Assembly: GCF_025950525.1 (NCBI RefSeq)
Contig: NZ_JAPDGS010000004.1
Location: 186,001-250,000, forward strand
DNA: 64,000 bases
DNA from: Stagnihabitans lacustris
Lineage (GTDB): Bacteria > Pseudomonadota > Alphaproteobacteria > Rhodobacterales > Rhodobacteraceae
Direction: 5' to 3'
The stretch's first letter is position 1, and every line of letters begins with the position of its first letter. A program made the position numbers and the translations under genes. The notes under the pieces are model-generated. The model saw only the letters and a program-made list of their open reading frames with translations, searched no databases and was not told the DNA's origin. Positions 9,235-19,238 of this stretch are shown one piece after another.

Positions 9235-10665
9235 CGCCATCAGGCCTGCAACATCCAGATGCGCCTCGATATGATCGGCCAAGGCGTCCAAAGTCGCCTG
9301 AACCTCGGCGCCGTGGTTGCGGTCCGAGGCGGGCAGACCCAGCGCGCGCAGATAGGCCGCGCGAAAGGCGTCCGAGGCGAAAAGCCCATGCAGATAGGAC
9401 CCCGTCACGCGGCCATCGGTGGACATCGCGCCCTCTGGCTGACCGTCCACCGTGGCAAAGGGGCGGTCGCGGTCCGGGCCAGTGGTCCGGCCGATGTGAA
9501 TCTCATAGCCGTCCAGGTCAAGCCCGGTCGCGATATGGCGGGCGCGGGTCCGGGTCAGACGCTTGTCCGGCGTCATCTCGGTCGTCACCTGCAGGAAGCC
9601 CAGGCCCCGGGTCGAGCCCGGGGCGCCTTCGATCCCTTGGGGGTCGTGGATTTCGGTCCCCAACATCTGATAGCCGCCGCAGATGCCAAGAATACGGCCC
9701 CCCCGGCGGTAATGCGCGATCAGGTCAGTGTCCCAGCCTTGCGACCGCAGATAGGCCAGGTCGGCGCGGGTCGATTTGGACCCCGGCAGGATCACAAGGC
9801 GCGCATCCCCGGGGATGGGTTGACCGGCGCCCAGCATGATGACCTCGACCCCCGGTTCGGATTTCAGCGGGTCCAGGTCGTCGAAATTGGCGATCCGGCT
9901 GAACTGCAGGCAAACGACCTTGGCGCCCTTGTGCGGAGAGCCCGAAATGTCCAAAGCGTCCTCTGCCGGCAGACGCCAGGCGTCGCGGAACCAGGGCAGA
10001 GTGCCGAACCCCTGCCAGCCGGTGCGATCCGCGATCAGCTTGTAACCGTCGTCAAACAGCGAAGGATCACCGCGGAACTTGTTGATGATAAAGCCTTTGA
10101 TCCGCGCCGCATCTTTCGGGTCCAGCACGACTTGCGACCCCACCAGCTGCGCAATCACGCCGCCGCGGTCGATGTCTCCGACCAGGACGACCGGCACATC
10201 TGCGGCCTCGGCAAAGCCCATGTTGGCGATGTCACCGGCGCGCAGGTTCACTTCGGCAGGCGAGCCCGCGCCCTCGACGATCACCAGATCATGCGCGGCT
10301 TTCAGGCGGTGGAACGACTCCAGCACCGGCGCCATCAGCTTGGGCTTCAGCGCGGAATACTCCCGCGCCTTGACGGTGGCAACGCGACGGCCTTGCACTA
10401 CGACTTGAGAGCCGACCTCGGATTCGGGCTTCAGCAGCACGGGGTTCATGTCGGTATGGGGGTCCAGCCCGCAGGCCAGCGCCTGCAGCGCCTGCGCCCG
10501 GCCGATCTCGCCGCCATCCACCGTCACCGCGGCATTGTTCGACATGTTCTGCGGTTTGAAGGGCGCCACCGAAAGCCCGCGCCGCACCATCGCGCGACAC
10601 AAGCCCGCCACCAGCATCGACTTGCCGACATTGCTGCCCGCACCTTGGATCATCAAGCTTTTCAA
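9223..10665 (-). CDS. cobQ: Cobyric acid synthase CobQ
   Basis: 480 residues, normal length. The N-terminal P-loop-like amidase half carries GAGSNVGKS. The C-terminal class I glutamine amidotransferase half has the nucleophile Cys in [10 protein letters not shown] and the late His in SYLHGLF. It amidates the b, d, e and g carboxylates of adenosylcobyrinic acid a,c-diamide. The chosen TTG start (10665) overlaps the HAD stop as TTGA; an ATG four codons later (10653) would also fit. Confidence 0.96.
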   Translation of the reverse strand: MKSLMIQGAGSNVGKSMLVAGLCRAMVRRGLSVAPFKPQNMSNNAAVTVDGGEIGRAQALQALACGLDPHTDMNPVLLKPESEVGSQVVVQGRRVATVKAREYSALKPKLMAPVLESFHRLKAAHDLVIVEGAGSPAEVNLRAGDIANMGFAEAADVPVVLVGDIDRGGVIAQLVGSQVVLDPKDAARIKGFIINKFRGDPSLFDDGYKLIADRTGWQGFGTLPWFRDAWRLPAEDALDISGSPHKGAKVVCLQFSRIANFDDLDPLKSEPGVEVIMLGAGQPIPGDARLVILPGSKSTRADLAYLRSQGWDTDLIAHYRRGGRILGICGGYQMLGTEIHDPQGIEGAPGSTRGLGFLQVTTEMTPDKRLTRTRARHIATGLDLDGYEIHIGRTTGPDRDRPFATVDGQPEGAMSTDGRVTGSYLHGLFASDAFRAAYLRALGLPASDRNHGAEVQATLDALADHIEAHLDVAGLMALAR

Positions 10666-11261
10666 GCGTCTATCCCCAGAAGTTCAGGCAGTTCGGCCCG
10701 GGTTTCATCGGTGAAATGAAAGACCCGCCAGCCCCGCGCAAGGGCCGCCTTGATGTTTTTCTCGGCGTCGTCAATCAGCAGGATATCTGACGGCGCCACC
10801 CCGCTCCAGGCCTCGATTTCCGCATAAAACCCCGGGTCGGGTTTTTTCACCCCCATCGGCCCCGAGGCAAAGATGCGCTGAAACCGATGCGCGCCCAGGA
10901 CCTGCCAGATGAACCCCGCGCGGTGGTGGTCGTTGTTCGTGGCAATCACGCCGGGCAAGGCACAGGCCGAGGCCCAGGCCGTCACCTGCGGGTCCAAAAC
11001 GCAATCCCGCGCCAGCCACCAGTCCAGGACATGACGGGCGGGCAGGGTGACGGCATGGGCCGCGCGCCACTCTTCCAGCAGGTCCAGCAGGTCATAGCGC
11101 CCGGTCAGAACCGCATCAAACCGCCCCTGCGCCCAGACGAAATCGGTGAAACGTTCCGGATCGGCGCCGATATCGGCGCGAAACCCCTCTTGCCAGGCGA
11201 AGAAATCGCCCTGAAAGCCGCGGTTCAGAACCCCGTCGAAATCCCAGGCGATCAGCTTCAG
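10662..11261 (-). CDS. HAD-superfamily hydrolase between cobO and cobQ, CTG start
   Basis: 199 residues if read from the CTG at 11261. The sequence then begins [15 protein letters not shown], holding HAD motif I (nucleophile Asp and the +2 Asp). Motif II is IATNNDHHR, the lysine is in [10 protein letters not shown], and motif III is [13 protein letters not shown], all in the right order. No ATG, GTG or TTG lies in frame before motif I, so an ATG/GTG/TTG-only gene call would start at 10997 and lose the first 88 residues. The CTG overlaps the cobO stop as CTGA, like the ATGA overlaps elsewhere. Substrate unknown; its place between cobO and cobQ suggests a phosphatase role near cobalamin synthesis. 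Confidence 0.85.
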   Translation of the reverse strand: MKLIAWDFDGVLNRGFQGDFFAWQEGFRADIGADPERFTDFVWAQGRFDAVLTGRYDLLDLLEEWRAAHAVTLPARHVLDWWLARDCVLDPQVTAWASACALPGVIATNNDHHRAGFIWQVLGAHRFQRIFASGPMGVKKPDPGFYAEIEAWSGVAPSDILLIDDAEKNIKAALARGWRVFHFTDETRAELPELLGIDA

Positions 11262-11899
11262 AATTCCACCCCCGCTTGCGCCTTGATGCCAGAGCGGAAC
11301 GGATGCTTGACCAGGGTCATTTCGGTCACAAGGTCGGCGGCGGCAATCAGCGCCTCCGACGCTCCACGACCGGTCAGGACCACATGGGTCAGGGGCGGCT
11401 TGTCGGCCAGCACGCTTAGCACCTCGGCCTCGTCCAGATAGCCGTAGCGCAGCGCGATGTTGATCTCATCCAGCAGCACGAGGCGAATCTCGGGGTCCTC
11501 GATCAGCTCTTTCGCCTTGGCCCAACCAGCCAAAGCCGCCGCGATGTCGCGGGCCTTGTCCTGGGTCTCCCAGGTAAAGCCCTCGCCCATGGCGTGAAAC
11601 TGGCACAGGTCGCCGAAGTTCTGCGTCAGAAGGCGACGTTCACCGGTGTCCCAGGCGCCCTTGATGAACTGCACGACCGCGCAGGGCATTTCATGCGCGA
11701 TGCAGCGCAAGATCATGCCAAAGCCCGAGGAAGACTTGCCTTTTCCCGATCCGGTATGGACGATGACCAGGCCCTTTTCCCCCGATTTCCCGGCCATGAT
11801 CTTGTCGCGGGCGGCCTTTTTCTTGGCCATCTTGGCGGCGTGGCGGACCTCGTCGGAAATCGCTTCAGCGGGGGTCGTGTCGGTTTCGGGGTCTGACAT
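11258..11899 (-). CDS. cobO: Cob(I)yrinic acid a,c-diamide adenosyltransferase CobO
   Basis: 213 residues. The P-loop is in HTGSGKGKSSSGFG, followed by QFIKGAWDTGER and VLLDEINIALRYG, all characteristic of CobO/BtuR. It transfers the 5'-deoxyadenosyl group of ATP to Co(I). The basic N-terminal region (AKMAKKKAARDKIMAGK) is typical. The ATG at 11899 (MSDPETD) is preferred over the longer frame from 11950. It is the first gene of the minus-strand cobO-HAD-cobQ unit. Confidence 0.96.
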   Translation of the reverse strand: MSDPETDTTPAEAISDEVRHAAKMAKKKAARDKIMAGKSGEKGLVIVHTGSGKGKSSSGFGMILRCIAHEMPCAVVQFIKGAWDTGERRLLTQNFGDLCQFHAMGEGFTWETQDKARDIAAALAGWAKAKELIEDPEIRLVLLDEINIALRYGYLDEAEVLSVLADKPPLTHVVLTGRGASEALIAAADLVTEMTLVKHPFRSGIKAQAGVEF

Positions 11900-11953
11900 G
11901 GCGGCTCTTATCCTTGACGTATCCGCGCCATCCTGCCACAGCAGGGGCATAGC

Positions 11954-12122
11954 TGGTGTCTGTCATACGACAGACCAAAAGGGAATGCGACAGGGTGGAA
12001 ACACCTTGGAAGCAGCCGCCCCCGCGACCGTGACCGGAGAGGTCGCCCATGGCCACTGAGGTTTACCTTGGGAAGGCGGGCGACCGGGAAACCTCCGCAA
12101 GCCGGGAGACCTGCCAGCTGGG
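11954..12122 (+). ncRNA. Cobalamin (B12) riboswitch
   Basis: Conserved blocks occur in order: the P2-like hairpin GTCTGTCATACGACAGAC, AAAAGGGAATGCGACAGGGTG, GCAGCCGCCCCCGCGACCGT, the CCACTG and TTGGGAAGGCG blocks, and finally the B12 box CAAGCCGGGAGACCTGCC (about 12099-12116). Spacing fits the RF00174-type aptamer. It lies 5' of the DUF1636-cobW-cobN operon, so that operon is expected to be shut down when adenosylcobalamin is plentiful. Ends are approximate. Confidence 0.93.
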
Positions 12123-12147
12123 ACGAAACTTGGCGAACGGGGTGTTT

Positions 12148-12182
12148 CGCGACAGGTTGGGCCTTTGGGGTCCCCTGTCGCG
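12148..12182 (+). promoter_or_regulatory. Hairpin after the B12 aptamer (likely expression platform)
   Basis: CGCGACAGG (12148-12156) pairs perfectly with CCTGTCGCG (12174-12182). There is no T-run after it, so it does not look like an intrinsic terminator. It ends 11 bp before the AAAGG that should serve as ribosome binding site for the next gene, which suggests control of translation or of Rho access. Confidence 0.5.
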
Positions 12183-12201
12183 CATACCCCTGAAAGGTGT
12201 G

Positions 12202-12573
12202 ATGGGCGCGCGACTGCATATCTGCATGACCTGCAAGGCCGGGCTGCCGGTCCCCGAGGGCGAAAAGCCCATGGGGGCGCAGCTGTGGGACGCCATCAGC
12301 GCGCTGCCCGCACCCGAGGGCGTCGAGGTTATCGCGGTCGATTGCCTGTCGGCCTGCAACACCGGGGCTGCCGTGGCGCTGTCGATGAAGGGCGCCTGGT
12401 CCTATGTCTATGGCCGCATGACGGCGGAAAACGCCGCCGATATCCTTGCGGGCGCCGAGGCCTATGCGCGCACGACCGATGGTCTGGTGGCCTGGCGCGA
12501 ACGTCCCGTGATCTTCCGCAAGCAGTCGCTTGCCCGTATTCCCCCCCTTTTAGATCCCGCCGTGGAGGCCTGA
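12202..12573 (+). CDS. DUF1636 family putative metal-binding protein
   Basis: 123 residues. It has CxxC at the N-terminus (HICMTCKAG) and a second Cys pair in DCLSACNTG, a pattern like thioredoxin-fold [2Fe-2S] or metal-binding proteins. DUF1636 genes are commonly found next to cobW and cobN, as here (1 bp before cobW). It is the first gene behind the B12 riboswitch, so it is presumably made only when B12 is short. A role in handling cobalt or iron for CobN is inference. The ATG at 12202 has AAAGG upstream; GTG at 12199 is an alternative. Confidence 0.8.
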   Translation: MGARLHICMTCKAGLPVPEGEKPMGAQLWDAISALPAPEGVEVIAVDCLSACNTGAAVALSMKGAWSYVYGRMTAENAADILAGAEAYARTTDGLVAWRERPVIFRKQSLARIPPLLDPAVEA

Positions 12574-12574
12574 G

Positions 12575-13594
12575 ATGGACCTGTCCAAAATCCCCGTTAC
12601 CGTGATCACCGGCTTTCTTGGCGCGGGGAAAACCACGCTGATCCGGCATCTTATGGCCAATCCGCAGGGCAAGCGCCTGGCGGTTCTGGTCAATGAGTTC
12701 GGCACCGTGGGCGTCGATGGCGACATCCTGAAATCCTGCGCCGACGAGAATTGCCCCGAGGAAAACATCGTCGAACTGGCGAATGGCTGCATCTGCTGCA
12801 CCGTGGCCGAGGATTTCATCCCGACGATCGAGGCTTTGCTTCGGCTCCCGAAGCGCCCCGATCACATCCTGATCGAGACCTCGGGGCTGGCGCTGCCGAA
12901 GCCCCTGTTGAAGGCCTTTGATTGGCCGGGCATCCGGTCGCTGATCACCGTCGATGGCGTGATCACCCTGGCCGATGCCGAGGCGGTGGCCACGGGGCTT
13001 TTCGCGGGCGAACTGACCGAGACACAGATTGCCGCCGGCGAACATGACACGCCCCTGGGCGAGGTCTTTGAAGATCAGCTGGCCTGCGCCGATATCGTCC
13101 TGTTGACCAAGGCCGATCTGGCCGGTGAGGCGGGGGTCGAGGCCGCGCGCAAGGTCATCGCCTTTGAGGCCGAGGAAAAGGGCCGCGCCTTGCCGGTTCT
13201 GGCCGTGACCGATGGGGTCGTCGATCCTCGCGTCATCCTGGGCCTGGGCAAGGCCGCCGAAGACGACCTGGCCGCGCGTCCCAGCCATCACGACGGCGAG
13301 GATGGCCATGAGCATGACGATTTCGACTCTGTGTCGGTGGACTTGCCCGAGATGGACTCGGTCGAAGACTTGCTGAAGGCGATTGGCCATCTGACCGAGG
13401 GCGGGGCTTTGCGCGTCAAGGGCTATGTCGCGATCAAGGGCAAGCCGATGCGGCTGTTGGTCCAGGCCGTGGGGGCGCGGGTGCGGCACCAATACGACCG
13501 GCCCTGGGGCACCGCGCGGGCCGGTCATCTGGTCGTGATCGGCGAAAAGGGCAATATCGACGCCGCGGCCATTCACGCCGTGCTGGGGGCGTAA
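12575..13594 (+). CDS. cobW: CobW, G3E-family GTPase metallochaperone
   Basis: 339 residues. Walker A GFLGAGKTT is at residues 13-21, the metal-binding CxCC motif is GCICCTV, and the guanine-specificity motif reads LLTKADL. A His/Asp-rich linker (SHHDGEDGHEHDD) precedes the C-terminal CobW_C domain, a likely additional metal site. CobW is thought to deliver Co(II) to the CobNST chelatase; cobN follows directly, with the cobW stop abutting its ATG. Confidence 0.95.
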   Translation: MDLSKIPVTVITGFLGAGKTTLIRHLMANPQGKRLAVLVNEFGTVGVDGDILKSCADENCPEENIVELANGCICCTVAEDFIPTIEALLRLPKRPDHILIETSGLALPKPLLKAFDWPGIRSLITVDGVITLADAEAVATGLFAGELTETQIAAGEHDTPLGEVFEDQLACADIVLLTKADLAGEAGVEAARKVIAFEAEEKGRALPVLAVTDGVVDPRVILGLGKAAEDDLAARPSHHDGEDGHEHDDFDSVSVDLPEMDSVEDLLKAIGHLTEGGALRVKGYVAIKGKPMRLLVQAVGARVRHQYDRPWGTARAGHLVVIGEKGNIDAAAIHAVLGA

Positions 13595-16500
13595 ATGCAC
13601 GTCACCTTCCGCGAGAGCCATGGTCTGGAGGAGACGGCGGCGCCGTTCGATCCCGATCAGGCGCCTGCGGATATGGTGGTTTTGTCCTTCAGTGACAGTG
13701 ACTTGGGGGCCTTTGCTGCGGGGTATCATCGGGCGGCGGGTGGCTTGCCCTCGCTGCGGCTTTGCAACCTTGTGGCGCTGAAACATCCGGTTTCGGTTGA
13801 CACCTATATCGACAAGACCGCGGGGGCCGCCAAGGCGATCCTGGTGCGGCTGATCGGTGGCGAGGCCTATTGGGCCTACGGTCTGGCCAGTCTGCAGGAC
13901 CTGGCGCGGCGGCGGGGGATCGCGCTGGCCGTCCTGCCCGCCGATGGGCGCGAGGACCCGCGGCTGGACGCTTTGTCGACGTTGCCGGTGTCCACCCTGC
14001 GGCGGTTGCAGGCGCTTTGTGATGCGGGCGGCGCGGTGGCGGCCCAGGCGGCCTTGGCGCAACTGGCCTTGGCGGCGGGGCTTTATGCGCCTCCGGTTCT
14101 GGGCGAGAAAAAGGTGCCCGACTGCGGGTTTTATCAACCGGGGCTTGGGGTTGTGGCCGACGGCGCGCCGGATGGCGTGGCGGTGGTCTTCTACCGCAGC
14201 TATCTGACCGCCGCCGATACCGATGCGGTTGATGCGCTGATTGCCGAGCTTTCGGGGCGGGGTCTGCGGGCCTATGGCGTCTTTGCGCCCTCGTTGAAGG
14301 GTGGCTCGGCCGATTGGGTGGCGGGCGCTTTGGCGCGGCTGCGTCCCCTCGCCGTTGTGAATGCGACGGCCTTTTCGGCGCGGGGCGAGACCGGGTCCCC
14401 GCTGGATACCGGCGCGCCGGTGTTTCAGGTGGCGCTGTCGACGGCGCGGCGGCGGGATTGGGCGGGGTCGATGCGGGGGCTGTCTCCTGCCGATCTGGCG
14501 ATGCATGTCGTGATGCCCGAGGTCGATGGGCGGGTGGGCCTGGGGGTCGTGTCCTTCAAATCACCGGGCAAGCGCGATCCGGACTTGCAGTTTTCAAGGT
14601 TCGCCCATCGCGCGGATATGGGGCGGGTTCGGGCTGCGGTCGACCGGGTTTGCGCCTGGTTGCGTTTGGGGTCTACGCCCCGGGCGGAGCGGTCTTTGGC
14701 GCTGGTGCTGTCGACCTATCCGGGGCGCGCACATCAGATGGCCCATGCGGTGGGTCTGGACGCGCTGGCCTCGGCGGATGCGGTGGCTTTGCGGCTGGCG
14801 GCAGAGGGATTTGACGTCCTGCCCGCGGCCATGAGGCTGGACTCCATCAGCTGGCCGGTTTCCGAATATCTGCAGGCTGTGAACAGCTTGGCGCCCGAAC
14901 TTCGCGCAGATTTGGCCGATTGGCACAGCGATCCGGCGGTTCAGGACGGCGCCTTTCACTTTGCGGCGCAGCGGATGGGGCGGCTGTTGGTGGCGCTGCA
15001 ACCGGAACGCGCCCTGGCCGACCGCGAGGGCACCTATCACGACCTGACCCGGGTGCCGCGCCCGGCCTATGTGGCCTTCTACTTGTGGCTGCGGTCGCAG
15101 GGCATTCACGCGCTGATCCATATGGGCGCGCATGGCACGCTAGAGTGGCTTCCGGGCAAATCGGTCGCCCTGTCAGAGGCGTGCTGGCCCGAGGCCCTGA
15201 CGCCTTGCCCCGTGATCTATCCCTTTATCGTCAATGACCCGGGCGAGGCGGCACAGGCCAAACGCCGGCTTGGCGCCGTGACCTTGGGCCACCTGCCGCC
15301 GCCATTGGCCGATGCGGGGACGCCGGAAAATCTGCTGCGTTTGGAACGGCTTCTGGACGAATATTCAACCGCCGATGGCATTGATCCGGCCCGGCGCGAC
15401 CGGCTGATTTCTGCGATCCGCGAAGAGGCGCGCGGTCAGGGTCTGGAAGAGGATCTGGGCCTGCCGCCGAATGCCACGCCCGCCGAGGCGATCACCCGCA
15501 TCGACCGTTTCGTCTGCGACATCAAGGAAAGCCGCTTTGGCGACGGGCTGCATGTCTATGGCGCGGTGGGTGAGATGGAGGGGCTTTTGGCCGCGCTTGA
15601 CGGTCGGTTCGTGCAGCCGGGGCCCGCGGGCTCTCCGGCGCGGCGGACGGATGTGCTGCCGACGGGGCGGAATTTGTTCAGCGTCGATCCGCGCGCCGTG
15701 CCCTCGCGCGCGGCCCATGCGCAAGGCGTGAAGCTGGCCGAAGAGCTGATCCGGCGTCATTTGCAAGACCAGGGCGACTATCCCCGCGGTCTGGTCGTGG
15801 ACCTTTGGGGCAGCGCCACGATGCGCACGGCCGGCGAAGATTTCGCGATGGCGCTGCATCTGGCGGGGCTGAAGCCGGTTTGGGACGAAGGCGCGGGCCG
15901 CGTCTCGGGCGTCGAAATCGTGCCGCTGGCCCTGCTGGGGCGGCCGCGGATTGATGTGACGCTGCGGGTCTCGGGTCTGTTTCGGGATATCTTTCCGGGA
16001 CTTGCGGGGCTTTTTGAAACCGGTTGCGCTGCTCTTGGCCAGCGCGACGAGGCCACCGAGGACAACCCCTATCTGGCCTTGACCCCTCGGGTTTTTGCGC
16101 CTGAACCCGGTTCCTATGGACTTGGCATCGGCGCCGACGACTTTTCCCCCGAAGCGCGGACCGCAGCCGGAGAGGCCTGGATTGCCGCCTCCTCCTGGGC
16201 GATCGGGGCCGATGGCGAAGCGCGGGAGGCGCGGGAGGCCCTGATCGCTCGCCTGAAAAGCGCAGACAGTTTCGTCCATTCCCAGGACTTGGCGGAAAGT
16301 GATGTGCTTCTGGCGCAGGATTATGCCAGCCACGAGGCCGGTTTCGCCGCAGCCATGCAGGCCGTGGGCAGCATGAAGCCCGCGCTCTATCATCTTGATA
16401 CCACAGGGGAAACGGCACGGGCACGCAGCCTGGGCGAAGAGATCGCACGGGTGGTTCGGGCCCGGGCGCAGAACCCCGCCTGGGCCGATGGCATGATGCG

Positions 16501-16768
16501 CCACGGCTTTCGCGGCGCGGCGGAAATCGCGGCAACGCTGGACCATATGGCCGCCTTTGCCCATCTCGCGCAGGTCGTGCCCGCGCATCTCTTCGACCTC
16601 TATCACGAAGCGACTTTGGGCCGCGACGATCTGCGCGATTTCCTTGGTCGCGAAAATCCGGCAGCCTTGCAGGCGATGGAAAATTGCTTCCGCAGGCTGG
16701 CGGAAGCGGGCCTCTATGTCACCCGACGCAACTCGATCGCGATGGAGCTTCACCGTGCAAGCGCCTGA
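13595..16768 (+). CDS. cobN: Aerobic cobaltochelatase large subunit CobN
   Basis: 1057 residues; somewhat shorter than the about 1250-residue Pseudomonas protein. It binds hydrogenobyrinic acid a,c-diamide and inserts Co(II) with the CobS/CobT AAA+ partners, which are not in this window. Recognisable family text includes [45 protein letters not shown] and SLVHSQDL-like [11 protein letters not shown]. The reading frame is intact. cobG starts inside its last 14 bases. Confidence 0.95.
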   Translation: MHVTFRESHGLEETAAPFDPDQAPADMVVLSFSDSDLGAFAAGYHRAAGGLPSLRLCNLVALKHPVSVDTYIDKTAGAAKAILVRLIGGEAYWAYGLASLQDLARRRGIALAVLPADGREDPRLDALSTLPVSTLRRLQALCDAGGAVAAQAALAQLALAAGLYAPPVLGEKKVPDCGFYQPGLGVVADGAPDGVAVVFYRSYLTAADTDAVDALIAELSGRGLRAYGVFAPSLKGGSADWVAGALARLRPLAVVNATAFSARGETGSPLDTGAPVFQVALSTARRRDWAGSMRGLSPADLAMHVVMPEVDGRVGLGVVSFKSPGKRDPDLQFSRFAHRADMGRVRAAVDRVCAWLRLGSTPRAERSLALVLSTYPGRAHQMAHAVGLDALASADAVALRLAAEGFDVLPAAMRLDSISWPVSEYLQAVNSLAPELRADLADWHSDPAVQDGAFHFAAQRMGRLLVALQPERALADREGTYHDLTRVPRPAYVAFYLWLRSQGIHALIHMGAHGTLEWLPGKSVALSEACWPEALTPCPVIYPFIVNDPGEAAQAKRRLGAVTLGHLPPPLADAGTPENLLRLERLLDEYSTADGIDPARRDRLISAIREEARGQGLEEDLGLPPNATPAEAITRIDRFVCDIKESRFGDGLHVYGAVGEMEGLLAALDGRFVQPGPAGSPARRTDVLPTGRNLFSVDPRAVPSRAAHAQGVKLAEELIRRHLQDQGDYPRGLVVDLWGSATMRTAGEDFAMALHLAGLKPVWDEGAGRVSGVEIVPLALLGRPRIDVTLRVSGLFRDIFPGLAGLFETGCAALGQRDEATEDNPYLALTPRVFAPEPGSYGLGIGADDFSPEARTAAGEAWIAASSWAIGADGEAREAREALIARLKSADSFVHSQDLAESDVLLAQDYASHEAGFAAAMQAVGSMKPALYHLDTTGETARARSLGEEIARVVRARAQNPAWADGMMRHGFRGAAEIAATLDHMAAFAHLAQVVPAHLFDLYHEATLGRDDLRDFLGRENPAALQAMENCFRRLAEAGLYVTRRNSIAMELHRASA

Positions 16769-17879
16769 ATTCAAAGTGCAAGGCTGGTGTCCCGGGGCTC
16801 TGCGTCCGATGGAATCCGGCGATGGGCTTGTCGTCCGAATTCGTCCGCGTTGCGCCAGTTTCACGGCCCGACAACTCCTGGGGATCGCCTCAGCGGCGTT
16901 GCAGCACGGCAATGGGGTGGTGGAATTGACGGCGCGCGCCAATCTGCAGCTGCGCGGCGTCACGCAGGCCTCTCATGGGCCCCTGTTGACCGCGTTGCGC
17001 GCGCTGGACCTGCTGGACAGCGATCCCGCAATCGAGGGCAGGCGCAACGTGGTCCTCTCGCCCTGGCGGAGCGCCGAAGACGCCGAACTGGCGATGGAGC
17101 TTTACAACGCCATCGCCCAAGGCCCTGACCTGCCTGGAAAATTCGGCTTCGCCCTTGATCTGGGGTCACAGCGCGTGCTTGGAACGACCTCTGCCGATAT
17201 CCGGCTGGAATTGGGCGCAGAGGGAATGATCTTGCGCGCCGATGGCTGTAGCGGCGGCGCCCGGGTGACGCGCGATACGGCGGTTCCCGAGGCGATGCGG
17301 ATGGCGCGTTGGTTCGTCGAAAGCGGAGGCGTTTCCGAGGGGCGAGGACGCATGGCCGCGCATCTGAAGCGGGCCGCTTTGCCCTTTGACACGTCGCAGC
17401 TTCCCATGCCAGAAGCCGCAGAAATCGTCCCGGGGCAAAGGGACGACGGTGCGCTAATTGCCTTTGAGTTCGGCATCTTGCGCGCGGAAGCTCTATCAAA
17501 CTTGGCCAAGCAGATTGCCGAAGTGCGCATGACGCCCTGGCGGATGCTGTTCCTGCCCGGCGCCACCATGCCCGATCTGCCGGGCGCGATCATCGGTCCG
17601 GACCCGCGGCTGAAGGTCTATGCCTGCACCGGCGCTCCGGGTTGTCCGCAAGCGCTGCAAGAGACACGCGCGCTGGCCCGTCGCCTTGCGCCCCTCGTTA
17701 CAGGCGTCCTGCATGTGTCAGGATGTGGCAAGGGATGCGCTCATCCAGCGACCGCCGACGTCGTTCTTTCCGCGACACGCCAAGGCTTTGCGCTTGCACA
17801 GAATGCCAAGGCAGGGGCTGAGGGCGTTGTTTTGAAACCCTCGGAAATCACCTTAGAAACACTCGCCAAGGCTATGTAA
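16755..17879 (+). CDS. cobG: Precorrin-3B synthase CobG
   Basis: 374 residues from a GTG start with GGAG 8 bp upstream; the frame stays open further back inside cobN but that part is not CobG-like. It belongs to the nitrite/sulfite reductase fold: the ferredoxin-like region [12 protein letters not shown] and the [4Fe-4S]-sirohaem type cysteines CTGAPGC (Cx5C) and CGKGC (Cx3C). CobG uses O2 to make precorrin-3B from precorrin-3A, so this is the aerobic route. G+C looks lower than in cobN. Confidence 0.93.
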   Translation: MQAPEFKVQGWCPGALRPMESGDGLVVRIRPRCASFTARQLLGIASAALQHGNGVVELTARANLQLRGVTQASHGPLLTALRALDLLDSDPAIEGRRNVVLSPWRSAEDAELAMELYNAIAQGPDLPGKFGFALDLGSQRVLGTTSADIRLELGAEGMILRADGCSGGARVTRDTAVPEAMRMARWFVESGGVSEGRGRMAAHLKRAALPFDTSQLPMPEAAEIVPGQRDDGALIAFEFGILRAEALSNLAKQIAEVRMTPWRMLFLPGATMPDLPGAIIGPDPRLKVYACTGAPGCPQALQETRALARRLAPLVTGVLHVSGCGKGCAHPATADVVLSATRQGFALAQNAKAGAEGVVLKPSEITLETLAKAM

Positions 17880-18508
17880 TGGCACATATATACGAAAAAG
17901 ACGGCGCAACGATCTATGTGCAGAGCTTTGCCACCATTCGGCGCGAGGCCGATCTCTCGCGCTTTACGCCAGAAGAAGAAGTCGTGGTTGTCCGCATGAT
18001 CCATGCCGCGGGAATGGTCGAGCTGGCACCCTATGTCAACTTTTCGCCAGGAATGGCGATTGCGGCGCGGGCGGCGCTAGAGGCGGGTGCACCGATCCTT
18101 TGCGATGCGAAAATGGTCTCCGAGGGCATCACGCGGGCGCGCTTGCCGGCCAGAAACGAGGTCATTTGCACATTGCAAGACCCGCGCGTCCCGGCAATGG
18201 CGGCCGAGATCGGCAACACGCGAAGTGCTGCGGCGCTGGAACTCTGGCGGCCGCATCTGGCCGGCGCTGTCGTTGCGATCGGCAATGCCCCAACCGCTTT
18301 GTTTCATCTTCTCAACATGTTGGAGGACGAAGCTTGCCCTCGGCCTGCGGCCATCATAGGCTGTCCTGTGGGCTTTATCGGCGCGGCCGAAAGCAAGGAA
18401 GCCTTGATGGCGGCACCGCCGGTGCCTTCTGTCGTGGTGCGCGGGCGGCTGGGCGGATCGGCGATCACGGTGGCGGCGGTCAATGCGCTCGCCTCCCGGA
18501 AGGAGTGA
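17879..18508 (+). CDS. cobH: Precorrin-8X methylmutase CobH
   Basis: 209 residues. The catalytic His is His42 in VRMIHAAGMVE, followed by the family stretches GAPILCDAKMVSEGITR and the Gly/Pro-rich VGFIGAAESKEAL. It moves the methyl from C-11 to C-12, giving hydrogenobyrinic acid. It overlaps cobG as TAATG. The first codons (ATGGCACATATATACG) are unusually AT-rich for this genome. Confidence 0.96.
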   Translation: MAHIYEKDGATIYVQSFATIRREADLSRFTPEEEVVVVRMIHAAGMVELAPYVNFSPGMAIAARAALEAGAPILCDAKMVSEGITRARLPARNEVICTLQDPRVPAMAAEIGNTRSAAALELWRPHLAGAVVAIGNAPTALFHLLNMLEDEACPRPAAIIGCPVGFIGAAESKEALMAAPPVPSVVVRGRLGGSAITVAAVNALASRKE

Positions 18509-18509
18509 C

Positions 18510-19238
18510 ATGGGCAAGTTGATCTGTGCTGGCCTTGGGCCTGGTGATCCCGACTTGATGTCGCTGCGCAGCCACCGCGCCATCACCGCCGCGCGGGATG
18601 TCGCCTATTTCCGCAAGGCCGGTCGCGCGGGGCAGGCCCGGCGGATCGTTGAGGGTCTTTTGCGCGCCGATGTGCGCGAACACGCGATGGAATACCCGGT
18701 CACGACCGAACTGCGCTTTGACACACCCGAGTATAATCAAGCCCTCGCGCTGTTCTATGACGATTGGGCCGCAAGGATCGAAGCGCATCTCAAGAGCGCG
18801 GATATGGTTGTCCTATGCGAGGGCGACCCCTTCTTTTATGGCTCTTTCATGCATCTTTACAGTCGCTTGGCAGGCAAAGTTGAGCTGGAAGTGATCCCAG
18901 GGATTACGGGGATGACCGGTTGCTGGACGGCCACAGGACAGCCGATCACTTGGGGCGACGACGTGCTTTCGGTGCTGATGGGCACTCTGCCGCAAGAGGT
19001 GATGCAGGCGCGGATGGCCGAGGCCGATGCGCTGGTCGTGATGAAAACCGGGCGCAATTTGCCGAAAATCCGATCCGCCCTTGCAGCCGTTGGCAAGTTG
19101 GACGCCGCCTATCTGGTCGAGGCAGGCACGATGCCGAACCAGCGCATCCGCCGTCTGGCCGAAGTCGAGGGCGAATGTCCCTACTTCGCCATCGTTCTGG
19201 TCCATGGCCATGGACGTCGCCCGGAGATCCCGGAATGA
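18510..19238 (+). CDS. cobI: Precorrin-2 C20-methyltransferase CobI
   Basis: 242 residues, class III SAM methyltransferase of the tetrapyrrole methylase fold. N-terminal GLGPGDPDLMSLRS, then VVLCEGDPFFYGSFMH and VIPGITGMTGCW are diagnostic. It methylates precorrin-2 at C-20. A good ribosome binding site (AGGAG) precedes the ATG at 18510. The stop overlaps cobJ as ATGA. Confidence 0.96.
   Translation: MGKLICAGLGPGDPDLMSLRSHRAITAARDVAYFRKAGRAGQARRIVEGLLRADVREHAMEYPVTTELRFDTPEYNQALALFYDDWAARIEAHLKSADMVVLCEGDPFFYGSFMHLYSRLAGKVELEVIPGITGMTGCWTATGQPITWGDDVLSVLMGTLPQEVMQARMAEADALVVMKTGRNLPKIRSALAAVGKLDAAYLVEAGTMPNQRIRRLAEVEGECPYFAIVLVHGHGRRPEIPE

Noticed and set aside
12329..14506. 725-residue minus-strand open frame opposite cobW/cobN
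   Set aside because: Pro/Arg/Gln-rich shadow of two clearly recognised genes.
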